Positions 48,861 through 57,328 of a DNA stretch of 64,000 nucleotides are shown piece after piece; the stretch's first letter is position 1; the number at the start of each line of letters is the position of its first letter. Under the pieces are notes generated by a model that saw only the letters and a list, made by a program, of their open reading frames with translations, was not told the origin of the DNA and ran no database searches. The position numbers and the translations under genes were made by a program. The DNA is from Vaginisenegalia massiliensis. GTDB lineage: Bacteria; Bacillota; Bacilli; Lactobacillales; Aerococcaceae. The stretch covers positions 1-64,000 of the forward strand of contig NZ_UWPC01000001.1 in assembly GCF_900604935.1 (NCBI RefSeq). Reading direction: 5' to 3'.

Positions 48861-48954
48861 GCATTATGTTTTACTTTAAATTTTGAAGAAAATAGTATTT
48901 TTAAAAGCCCTTACTTTAAGGTACAATAGAACTATTAAGTGAGGTGTTAGCGTT

Positions 48955-51933
48955 ATGGATACAGTATATTTTCGTTTATTTGGCAATCCTCAAGTATTTC
49001 TAAATAATGAGCCAGTTTTATTTTCTTTTTCTAAAATTAATGCCTTATTATATTATCTAGTCATTAATCAGACTGTCTCGCGTGATGAGATAGCTGGACT
49101 CTTATGGCCAAATAAATCAGAGCAAAGTGCAAAGAAGAACTTGCGAAATACGATTTATCAAGCGAATAAAGCGTTAAATGATGAGTATATTATCTCGCCA
49201 AATAATCAAATATTAACTATGAATAAAGAACTTGAAATTCATTGTGATGTTGACGCTTTTTTGAATCAACCGATTGAACATTTAGATTTATACACGGGTG
49301 AATTTTTAAAAGGGTTTTATTTAAAGGATTCCGAAAATTTTGATATTTGGATTGTAAAAATGCGAAGTTTTTATGAACAAAAATTTGTGGAAGAGTGTTA
49401 TCGCAAAATCCAAGAAGATATAAAACTTAAGCATTTGAATGAAGTAGAGAAGAACATACGTCGCTTGATTTCAATCGATGAATTTGACGAACGTAATTAC
49501 CAGTTGTTAATGAAATATTACCAAGATCATAATCGTAATGGTAAGGTCATTGAAACTTATCAAGAACTAGTAAACTTATTAAAGAAGGAACTAGGGATTG
49601 CACCAAGTAAAGAGACCAAAGCAATCTATGATGAGACAATTAAACAAGTGAATCAAGCACACTTGAATTATAGCAAGAACGCGGTTTCATTCTGGGGGCG
49701 CAATAAAGAAATCGGCGTGATTGAAAGCCAATTAGCGGTTTATTTTGAAGGACAAGCCTTTAAATCCATTTTCTTGAAAGGACCTATGGGGGTAGGCAAG
49801 TCAGCTCTACTAGACCGAGTCTTAGAGCATTTACCTAATGATGTTGTCTTGATTTCATATATGTGTCAACAAGTAGAAGCTAATCAATCTTTACAAGCTT
49901 TTAAAGTCATCTTGTCAAAATTAATGGATCATATCGGACCAAATGAAGATACATTCACGAAAATTCTAAGTCAACTGGGTGATGCTGATCCATCAAGCTC
50001 CTTGTTTATCGCTTTTATGGAAATTGTCAAATCAAATCCACAACTGAAAATCATTATGCGAATTGATGATAGTCAATGGTTAGATCCTGATAGTTTGATA
50101 CTACTCAATCAACTTGTATTGCACCGTGAAAGTTTACCTATTTTCTTCTTTATCAGTGCTAATACAGAATTTAATAGTAGTTTAGAGGACTTGATTGCAA
50201 ACGGAGTCTATAAACATCATTTATTAACCTTAGATTTGGGTCCTCTATCATTTGAAGAAACGGGTCATTTTTTAGAAAGACAACTTCCAGAGATTCGTTT
50301 ATCAAAAAGTGAAGTTGATTTTATTTACCACCATTCAAAAGGACACTTGTTCTTTTTAACGGAATATGTGTATTTATTAAAAATGAACATGAAATTAGAA
50401 TCCTTGACTGACAAAATGAAGCAATATTGTCGCGTGCAGTTAGCATATTTGACGCCGTTAGCTAAAGAATTGATGACCATGGTGTCTTATTTTAAAGAAT
50501 TTGCTCCAACGCCTTTGCTTTGTCAGCTGCTCAATCGCGATTCGATGGAAGTGGCCCAGGCCATTGACTTATTAATTGAACGACATTTATTACACGAAAT
50601 GACCCTACAGGACGAAGTAGGCTTAGCCTTCAACTATGATATTATTAAGGAATATATTTATGATGAACAGTCTGCTTCAAAGAAACGAATTATTCATGCA
50701 CGGATTGCTGAATTTATGATTCACCAACTTGTTAATAAGACCAATAAAACTTTGGCTTTATCAAGAATTGCTTACCATTTTGATCAAGCTAAAGAACCTC
50801 TTAAGGCCTTAGATTACGAATTGTCTTACTTACAGAATTATCTGCGCTTTCAACATGATTTATTTCCTATTTATAGTTCAGATTATCATCACTTGGAAAA
50901 CCTGAATCATAGTAAGCAAAAAATGATTCGTGTAAAATTTGAACATATAAAAGGTCAAATCAATACGCTTAAAGAAACGCATGAATTTGACCCAAATTAT
51001 CAGCAATTGATCTTGAAATATTTGTATTTAGAAGGTCGTTATTATATTCGCTATAATCAGTATGATCGGGGAATTCAAAATATTCAAACTGTCATTACGA
51101 AATCAAAAGACAGTCATGATCAAGAATTTTTGCTTAGAGCATACCGACAAATGATTTACTATTGTATTCAGACAGACAATGAAGTTGAGATGGCCAAATA
51201 TCTTGAATTAGCAATGAAAGTAGCTATTGAAACAAATAATCATGATTCGATTGGGATACTATTACGTTTGAAGGGCTTGTACAGCTTAATGATAGGGCAG
51301 TATGAAGCGGCCAAAAAGGATTTAGTGAACTCCATCATGACCTTTACGATTACTAATGAACTTGAGACTAAGTATGCAATCAATATTGCAGCCTCATACG
51401 ATTATTTGGCTGAAATTGAAATGAATCAAGGAAACTATGAAATGGCATTAAAACAGCAGGAACAAGCACTCGCTTATTGTGAGGCAACTGGGGTTGAATC
51501 GAGTTTGGTTGTCTTTTATGTTGATATGGGTGTGGTCCAGTTTGCAAATCAAGAATATCAATTGGCTAAGGACTATTTCAATAAAAGTGCCGAACTATAT
51601 TCTCACTTAACTTCAAATTGGAAGAAAGCTCAACTCGAAGCTTATATGGCTGTTATAAATATGCAAGAATCTAAATTTGAAGAGGTTGAACGCTTCTTAG
51701 TAGACGCAAAGAAAGAGATAGTTACAGATACAAATCCGCGGGATATTGGCATGTTGTATTGGGCCTTTAGTTTGATCAAGAGAAGACGAAGTTTATCAAA
51801 TATAGAGTTACCTCTGATTGATGCTTTATTAGATCAACCATTGGCTTATTATGAAGAAGAGGCATTACGTCACTTGAATCCATATAGGGATCAGTTTGAA
51901 CGCACACTATTAATTGAAAATCAATATGCATAA
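48955..51933 (+). CDS. SARP/BTAD-family transcriptional regulator with AAA ATPase and TPR domains
   Basis: A 992-residue large regulator. The N-terminus is an OmpR-like winged helix of the SARP type (FRLFGNPQVFLNNE, AGLLWPNKSEQSAKKNLRNTI; 1-95), followed by the BTAD helical repeats (about 100-240, with LLKKELGIAPSKETKAIYDE). An AAA/STAND ATPase has Walker A GPMGVGKSALL near 275 and a Walker-B-like IIMRIDDSQWLD near 365. The C-terminal third (about 600-990) is TPR-like helices. Such proteins are common in Actinobacteria and rarer in Lactobacillales. Position inside the hut island suggests it senses histidine or urocanate status and activates hut promoters; this is inference. A TACAAT -10 lies 32 bases before the ATG. 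Confidence 0.85.
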   Translation: MDTVYFRLFGNPQVFLNNEPVLFSFSKINALLYYLVINQTVSRDEIAGLLWPNKSEQSAKKNLRNTIYQANKALNDEYIISPNNQILTMNKELEIHCDVDAFLNQPIEHLDLYTGEFLKGFYLKDSENFDIWIVKMRSFYEQKFVEECYRKIQEDIKLKHLNEVEKNIRRLISIDEFDERNYQLLMKYYQDHNRNGKVIETYQELVNLLKKELGIAPSKETKAIYDETIKQVNQAHLNYSKNAVSFWGRNKEIGVIESQLAVYFEGQAFKSIFLKGPMGVGKSALLDRVLEHLPNDVVLISYMCQQVEANQSLQAFKVILSKLMDHIGPNEDTFTKILSQLGDADPSSSLFIAFMEIVKSNPQLKIIMRIDDSQWLDPDSLILLNQLVLHRESLPIFFFISANTEFNSSLEDLIANGVYKHHLLTLDLGPLSFEETGHFLERQLPEIRLSKSEVDFIYHHSKGHLFFLTEYVYLLKMNMKLESLTDKMKQYCRVQLAYLTPLAKELMTMVSYFKEFAPTPLLCQLLNRDSMEVAQAIDLLIERHLLHEMTLQDEVGLAFNYDIIKEYIYDEQSASKKRIIHARIAEFMIHQLVNKTNKTLALSRIAYHFDQAKEPLKALDYELSYLQNYLRFQHDLFPIYSSDYHHLENLNHSKQKMIRVKFEHIKGQINTLKETHEFDPNYQQLILKYLYLEGRYYIRYNQYDRGIQNIQTVITKSKDSHDQEFLLRAYRQMIYYCIQTDNEVEMAKYLELAMKVAIETNNHDSIGILLRLKGLYSLMIGQYEAAKKDLVNSIMTFTITNELETKYAINIAASYDYLAEIEMNQGNYEMALKQQEQALAYCEATGVESSLVVFYVDMGVVQFANQEYQLAKDYFNKSAELYSHLTSNWKKAQLEAYMAVINMQESKFEEVERFLVDAKKEIVTDTNPRDIGMLYWAFSLIKRRRSLSNIELPLIDALLDQPLAYYEEEALRHLNPYRDQFERTLLIENQYA

Positions 51934-52359
51934 TGTATTAGGCACTAGATAAAAGTGCCTAATTTGCTTTTATATGAGAAAATAATTAAAATACGCTTTT
52001 TAAAATTTAATTTTGATTAGTTTTTTTGTGAACAAAGTATCTAATAAGAGTCAAATTTTACAAAACAAATCGAATTTTTAAAAGACTAAAAACCAAGATC
52101 TAAAGCTAAATAAAATTTTGTGGTGAATTCGCCTTCAAAGTTAACTTTCGCATAAGAACAATAAAAACGGGATACTAATAGAATGCGTTTTCATAACAGG
52201 TATTGAGTTATCTTAGATAATCAACAAGATGAAATGATGAGAAATCAGTCAAATTTTCGTCAAATAATTCCAATAATTAACGACAAAGCTAAATATTATG
52301 AACTTAATTATTAGAAAATATATTGATATTATTGCTTTGAAATACTGTTTTAACAGGGT

Positions 52360-52388
52360 TTGACACAATTATTTACTAATGATATTCT
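52360..52388 (+). promoter_or_regulatory. Promoter of ftcD-fchA-fhs
   Basis: Consensus TTGACA (52360-52365), 17-base spacer, TATTCT (52383-52388). The start is predicted near 52395. Confidence 0.8.
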
Positions 52389-52396
52389 TTAGTCAC

Positions 52397-52410
52397 TGAA
52401 AACGTTATCA
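52397..52410 (+). promoter_or_regulatory. cre site at the ftcD transcript start
   Basis: TGAAAACGTTATCA is a perfect match to TGWAANCGNTNWCA and begins eight bases after the -10 hexamer, where CcpA would block initiation or early elongation. Confidence 0.85.
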
Positions 52411-52447
52411 GCTATTTGCATGATAATGAACTTCAAGTTTTAAAATT

Positions 52448-53365
52448 TTGAAAGGACGATGTAGAATGGCAAAATTAGTAGAATGTATTCCTAATTTCTC
52501 TGAAGGTACTAACCAAGAGGTTATTGAAGGCTTAGTGAAAGTTGCAAAAAGTGTTCCTGGCGTAACATTATTAGACTATTCATCTGATGCAAGTCATAAC
52601 CGTAGCGTCTTCACTTTAGTTGGGGATGAAGAAAACATCCAAGAAGTAGCTTTCCAATTAGTTAAATTTGCTTCTGAAAATATCGATATGACTAAACACA
52701 AAGGTGAACACCCACGTATGGGTGCTACAGACGTAGTTCCATTTGTACCAGTTAAAGATATCACTGCTAAAGAATGTGTTGAAATTTCAAAAAAAGTTGC
52801 AAAACGTATCAATGATGAATTACAAATTCCAATCTTCTTATATGAAGATTCAGCTTCAACACCTGCTCGTGTGAACTTAGCTAAAGTTCGTAAAGGTCAA
52901 TTCGAAGGTATGCCTGAAAAATTATTAGAAGAAGATTGGGCTCCAGATTTCGGTGAACGTAAAATCCATCCAACTGCAGGTGTTACAGCTGTCGGCGCTC
53001 GGATGCCTTTAGTAGCCTTCAACATCAACTTAGATACTGATGATATTGAAATTGCTAACAAGATTGCAAAAATGGTTCGTGGATCTTCAGGTGGTTACAA
53101 ATATTGTAAAGCAATCGGCGTTATGTTAGAAGATCGCAACATTGCACAAGTATCTATGAACATGGTTAACTTCGAAAAAACTCCTTTATACCGTGTAGTT
53201 GAAACAGTTCGCTTTGAAGCAGCACGCTATGGCGTTAATATTATCGAAACTGAATTAATTGGTCTCTGCCCAGCTAAAGCTTTAATCGATGCAGCTGAAT
53301 GGTACTTACAAATTGCTGATTTAGATTACGGCAAACAAGTATTAGAAAATCACTTATTGAGCTAA
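52448..53365 (+). CDS. ftcD: Glutamate formimidoyltransferase
   Basis: The frame gives 305 residues; an inner ATG at 52466 (MAKLVECIPNFSEGTNQ) has GAAAGGACGATGTAGA upstream and is the likely start, giving 299. The enzyme moves the formimino group of formiminoglutamate to THF, leaving glutamate. Diagnostic segments are CIPNFSEG, GEHPRMGATDVVPFVPV and the GARMPLVAFNINL strand. It carries only the transferase domain; the cyclodeaminase is the separate next gene, unlike the fused mammalian enzyme. Codon use is strongly optimised. Confidence 0.95.
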   Translation: MKGRCRMAKLVECIPNFSEGTNQEVIEGLVKVAKSVPGVTLLDYSSDASHNRSVFTLVGDEENIQEVAFQLVKFASENIDMTKHKGEHPRMGATDVVPFVPVKDITAKECVEISKKVAKRINDELQIPIFLYEDSASTPARVNLAKVRKGQFEGMPEKLLEEDWAPDFGERKIHPTAGVTAVGARMPLVAFNINLDTDDIEIANKIAKMVRGSSGGYKYCKAIGVMLEDRNIAQVSMNMVNFEKTPLYRVVETVRFEAARYGVNIIETELIGLCPAKALIDAAEWYLQIADLDYGKQVLENHLLS

Positions 53366-53376
53366 GGAGTGGCAAA

Positions 53377-54003
53377 ATGAAATTAGTTGAATTAACTGTA
53401 AAAGACTTTATGACAACTTTAGGCTCTGATGAGCCAGCTCCTGGTGGCGGTTCTGCTTCAGCTTTAGCAGCTGCTCAAGGAATTTCTCTTACTAAAATGG
53501 TTGCTGAATTAACTGTTGGTAAAAAGAAATATGCTGAATTCGAAGAAGAAATGAAACAAGTATTAAGTGAATCAACTAAATTACAAAGTGAATTAGTTGA
53601 AGCTATTGATAAAGATACTGAGTCATTTAACGAAGTTGCAGCTGTTTTTGAAATGCCAAAAGAAACAGATGAAGAAAAAGCAGCTCGTCGTGAAGCTATG
53701 CAAAAAGCGTTAAAGATTGCTGCTAAAACTCCATATGAAGTTATGGAAGTAATTTATAAAGCTCTTGAAGTTACTCACAAAGCTATCGGTAAATCAAATA
53801 CTAATGCAGCTAGTGATTTAGGTGTTGCAGCTTTAGATTTGAAAGCAGCTTTGCAAGGATCATGGTTAAATGTATTAATCAATTTAGCTGGTATCAAAGA
53901 TGAAATTTTTGTTGAAGAATATAAAGCATCTGGTCAAGAAATCCTTGATAAAGGTTGCAAATTAGCCGATGAAATTTACCAAGAAATCTTAAAATCTTTA
54001 TAG
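53377..54003 (+). CDS. fchA: Formimidoyltetrahydrofolate cyclodeaminase
   Basis: A 208-residue helical enzyme releasing ammonia from 5-formimino-THF to give 5,10-methenyl-THF. The family sequence TLGSDEPAPGGGSASALAAA is near 15-34, followed by KMVAELTVGKKKY. It corresponds to the C-terminal domain of mammalian FTCD. It lies 11 bases after ftcD with AAGGAG at the junction and 34 bases before fhs. Confidence 0.95.
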   Translation: MKLVELTVKDFMTTLGSDEPAPGGGSASALAAAQGISLTKMVAELTVGKKKYAEFEEEMKQVLSESTKLQSELVEAIDKDTESFNEVAAVFEMPKETDEEKAARREAMQKALKIAAKTPYEVMEVIYKALEVTHKAIGKSNTNAASDLGVAALDLKAALQGSWLNVLINLAGIKDEIFVEEYKASGQEILDKGCKLADEIYQEILKSL

Positions 54004-54037
54004 GATAAAGTAAGAAAGAAAAGGTGGAAATTATAAC

Positions 54038-55714
54038 ATGGAAATTTTAACAGATATCGAAATCGCTTCACGCGTAGAGATGAAACCAATCGTTGAAGTT
54101 GCAAAAAAAGTGGGTATCGAAGAAGACAGCCTTTCTTTATATGGTAAATATAAAGCTAAAGTTGACATGAACACCATGAAAAAAGCAACTGATAAAGAAG
54201 ATGGTAAGTTAATTTTAGTAACCGCTATTACTCCAACACCAGCTGGTGAAGGTAAAACAACAACTTCAGTTGGTTTAGCTGACGGTTTATCATACTTAGG
54301 CAAAAAAGCAGCGATTGCTTTACGTGAACCTTCTTTAGGACCTGTATTTGGGGTTAAAGGTGGAGCTGCAGGTGGCGGTTATGCTCAAGTTGTACCAATG
54401 GAAGATATTAATTTACACTTCACAGGTGATTTCCATGCGATTGGTGCAGCAAACAACTTGATGGCAGCATTAATTGATAACCATATTCACCATGGAAATG
54501 AATTGGGAATCGATGCTCGTAACATTACATGGAAACGTGTAGTAGATATGAACGATCGTCAATTACGTCATATCGTAAACGGTTTACAAGGCCGCACAAA
54601 TGGTGTTCCTCGTGAAGATGGTTATGATATCACAGTTGCTTCAGAAATCATGGCCGTATTGTGCTTGGCTAATGACATGATCGACCTTAAAGAAAAATTA
54701 GGTAAAATGATCGTGGCTTATAACTATCAAGGACAACCTGTAACAGCAGCACAATTGAAAGCACAAGGTGCTTTAGCTGCTTTATTAAAAGATGCTATCC
54801 ATCCTAACATGGTTCAAACTTTAGAAGGTACACCTGCATTCATCCACGGCGGACCATTCGCAAACATTGCTCACGGTTGTAACTCAGTTATTGCAACTAA
54901 ATTAGCATTAAAACATGCTGATTATGTAGTAACTGAAGGTGGATTCGGTGCTGACTTAGGTGCTGAAAAATTCATCGATATTAAATGCCGTTTATCTGGT
55001 TTACGTCCATCAGCTGTTGTATTAGTAGCAACTATTCGTGCGCTTAAGATGCATGGTGGTGTTGATAAGAAAGAATTAGCTGGTGAAAATGTTGAAGCTG
55101 TACTTAAAGGACTTCCAAACTTAGACAAACACATCCAAAACATTCAAGAAGTTTACGGATTACCAGTTGTAGTCGCTATCAATAAATTCCCACTTGATAC
55201 CGAAGCTGAATTAAAAGCAGTTGAAGAAGCTTGCCAAAAACGTAATGTAGAAGTTGTTCTTTCCGACGTTTGGGCAAACGGTGGTAAAGGTGGTAAAGAC
55301 TTAGCTGAGAAAGTTATCGAATTGGCAGAAAAAGAAAATAACTTCAAATTCGTATACGATGAAGAAGATTCTATCCAAGAAAAATTAGATAAGATCGTTC
55401 AAAAAGTATACGGCGGACGTAAAGCTGTTCTTGAAGGTAAAGCTAAGAAACAAATGAAAGAATTAACTGAGTTAGGTTTTGCTTCTTATCCAATTTGTAT
55501 GGCTAAGACTCAATACTCATTCTCAGATGATCCTAAAAAATTAGGTGCTCCAAAAGACTTCGATATTACTATCCGTAATCTAAAAGTTTCGGCTGGTGCT
55601 GGATTTATCGTTGCTTTAACAGGTGATGTAATGACTATGCCTGGTCTTCCAAAAGCGCCTGCATCTGAAAAAATTGATGTGGATGCTGAAGGAAACATTA
55701 CTGGTTTATTCTAA
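54038..55714 (+). CDS. fhs: Formate-tetrahydrofolate ligase
   Basis: A 558-residue N10-formyl-THF synthetase. The ATP site [16 protein letters not shown] is near 66-81, followed by [23 protein letters not shown]. The reaction is reversible: in this operon the likely direction is 10-formyl-THF to formate plus ATP, disposing of the one-carbon unit from histidine. FolD, needed between FchA and Fhs, is not in this window. AAAGGTGG precedes the ATG. Confidence 0.97.
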   Translation: MEILTDIEIASRVEMKPIVEVAKKVGIEEDSLSLYGKYKAKVDMNTMKKATDKEDGKLILVTAITPTPAGEGKTTTSVGLADGLSYLGKKAAIALREPSLGPVFGVKGGAAGGGYAQVVPMEDINLHFTGDFHAIGAANNLMAALIDNHIHHGNELGIDARNITWKRVVDMNDRQLRHIVNGLQGRTNGVPREDGYDITVASEIMAVLCLANDMIDLKEKLGKMIVAYNYQGQPVTAAQLKAQGALAALLKDAIHPNMVQTLEGTPAFIHGGPFANIAHGCNSVIATKLALKHADYVVTEGGFGADLGAEKFIDIKCRLSGLRPSAVVLVATIRALKMHGGVDKKELAGENVEAVLKGLPNLDKHIQNIQEVYGLPVVVAINKFPLDTEAELKAVEEACQKRNVEVVLSDVWANGGKGGKDLAEKVIELAEKENNFKFVYDEEDSIQEKLDKIVQKVYGGRKAVLEGKAKKQMKELTELGFASYPICMAKTQYSFSDDPKKLGAPKDFDITIRNLKVSAGAGFIVALTGDVMTMPGLPKAPASEKIDVDAEGNITGLF

Positions 55715-55727
55715 TTAAGTTATTTCG

Positions 55728-55758
55728 TTGAGAGTCAGAAGGGCCCTCTGACTCTCAA
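55728..55758 (+). terminator. Strong hairpin after fhs, lacking a T tract
   Basis: TTGAGAGTCAGA / TCTGACTCTCAA is a perfect 12-bp stem with a GC-rich 7-base loop (AGGGCCC). It is followed by TATTATG rather than T residues, so it may be a 3'-end stabiliser or processing hairpin instead of a true terminator. Confidence 0.6.
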
Positions 55759-55774
55759 TATTATGAAATAAAAA

Positions 55775-55809
55775 TGCAATCAATAGGTGTGATGACAAGT
55801 TGATTGCAG
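55775..55809. promoter_or_regulatory. Inverted repeat upstream of the permease-hutH promoter
   Basis: TGCAATCAA (55775-55783) and TTGATTGCA (55801-55809) are perfect 9-base inverted arms with a 17-base centre, ending 13 bases before the -35 element. The position suits an activator site; the regulator is unknown. Confidence 0.45.
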
Positions 55810-55821
55810 GTTTTAGATTAT

Positions 55822-55849
55822 TGTGAATTCACTGCAGATTTATATTATC
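55822..55849 (+). promoter_or_regulatory. Candidate promoter of the permease-hutH unit
   Basis: TTGTGA (55822-55827), 16-base spacer, TATTAT (55844-55849). Confidence 0.5.
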
Positions 55850-55937
55850 TATTGCTATATTTTTAATTATTAAATGATTATTCATTTACAAATATGAGTC
55901 GACAAGAATACCCTTGTTGTCGGCAGGAGGAAAAAAT

Positions 55938-57278
55938 ATGGAAACATCAAACAATTCACAAATTAATGACGTTCAAATTTCTGAAGATGCTAAATTCTCG
56001 TTTGGCCAAGCGGTTTTATATGGAATTAATGCCGTTATCGGTTCAGGTATTTTCTTAGTCCAAACTGGCTTGTATAAAGATCTAGGACCAGCTTCTTTGT
56101 TAGCCATGGTAGGGGTAATGGTCTTAGTATTTATGTTAGCACTTTGCTTTGCTGAAGTAGCAGGTTACTTCGACAAAAATGGAGGCGCTTACCAATATTC
56201 TAAAGCGGCTTTTGGAGACTTTGTTGGTTTTAACGTTGGTTTATTAGGTTGGTTTGTAACAACTGTAGCATGGGGAGCAATGGCAGCAGGTCTTGCCCGT
56301 TTAATTACAATTCAAATCCCTTCATTAGCTCCATACCATATTGCGCTTAGTGTTGGTATCGTTATTTTACTTTCACTAATGAATGTGGCAGGTATTAAAA
56401 CATCCAAAATCTTTACGGTTGTTGTTACTTGTGCGAAATTAATTCCTATCTTTGTCTTTGCTTTCTGTGCTTTATTCTTTATGAAACACGGTATTGATGC
56501 AGGACACTTTAGCCCATTCTTACAATTGAATCCTGATATGACATTAGGACAAGCTTTATCTAGTACAGCTGTAACAATTTTCTATGCTTTCATCGGTTTC
56601 GAAACATTACCAATTGTTGCTGGTGAAATGCGTGATGCTAAACGTAATGTACCAAAAGCTATCATTAGTTCTATCTCTATCGTATCTGTTCTTTACATCA
56701 TTATTACTGCTGGTGCAATTGCTATGTTAGGTCAAGGCATCTTACAAACAGACGCACCAGTACAAGAAGCATTTAAAGAAATGGTAGGACCTATCGGATT
56801 TTCTATGATTAATATCGGTGCAATCATTTCTGTTGCTGGTTTAAATATGGGTGAATCAATCATGATCCCTCGTTATGGTGCTGCGATTGCGGATGAAGGT
56901 CAAGTTCCAGCTATCATTGGTAAGAAAAATGCTAAAGGGGCACCAATCGTGTCTATCGCAATTTCAGCTGTTGTAACCATCATCTTATTATTCTCAGGCG
57001 AATTCGAAACACTTGCTACTTTATCTGTTGTCTTCCGTTTTGGTCAATACATTCCAGCAGCTTTAGCTGTACCGTTCTTACGTAAACGGACTGACATGCC
57101 AACTCAAACTTCATTCCATGTACCATTTGGTCCTTGGTTGATTCCATTACTAGCTGTTACTGTCAGCATTGTAATGTTGATCATGGCAGAAGGTAAAAAT
57201 GTCATTTATCTATTAATTGGTATTGTTGTAGCTTCTATCCTATACTTCGTAATTAACCCAAGCCGTAAAAAAGCTTAA
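55938..57278 (+). CDS. APC-superfamily amino acid permease, probable histidine or urocanate importer
   Basis: A 446-residue protein with about 12 hydrophobic helices. The first contains GINAVIGSGIFLVQTG, the substrate-backbone-binding loop of APC transporters, and AFIGFETLPIVAGEMRDAKRNVPKAI near 220-245 is family-typical. A frame from TTG 55914 exists, but AGGAGG seven bases before ATG 55938 sets the start. It lies between fhs and hutH, 50 bases before hutH, so histidine is the most likely substrate by context. Confidence 0.88.
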   Translation: METSNNSQINDVQISEDAKFSFGQAVLYGINAVIGSGIFLVQTGLYKDLGPASLLAMVGVMVLVFMLALCFAEVAGYFDKNGGAYQYSKAAFGDFVGFNVGLLGWFVTTVAWGAMAAGLARLITIQIPSLAPYHIALSVGIVILLSLMNVAGIKTSKIFTVVVTCAKLIPIFVFAFCALFFMKHGIDAGHFSPFLQLNPDMTLGQALSSTAVTIFYAFIGFETLPIVAGEMRDAKRNVPKAIISSISIVSVLYIIITAGAIAMLGQGILQTDAPVQEAFKEMVGPIGFSMINIGAIISVAGLNMGESIMIPRYGAAIADEGQVPAIIGKKNAKGAPIVSIAISAVVTIILLFSGEFETLATLSVVFRFGQYIPAALAVPFLRKRTDMPTQTSFHVPFGPWLIPLLAVTVSIVMLIMAEGKNVIYLLIGIVVASILYFVINPSRKKA

Positions 57279-57328
57279 TTTACTAACGTATGTTAAAATA
57301 TTAATTAATAAAATAGAGGAGTGTTAGA

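Larger units (their letters stand above)
51934..52447. other. 514-base intergenic region upstream of ftcD
   Basis: It starts with a terminator-like hairpin, TTAGGCACT-AGATAAA-AGTGCCTAA (51938-51962), for the SARP gene. Its right end holds the ftcD promoter and a cre site. The middle (about 51965-52340) is very AT-rich and has no frame with a ribosome site, RNA gene or clear repeat that I can support. It may carry regulator sites. Confidence 0.7.

Noticed and set aside
52239-52320. Possible 26-codon small gene upstream of ftcD (starting ATGATGAGAAAT)
   Set aside because: There is no ribosome site and the composition is that of the surrounding AT-rich spacer.
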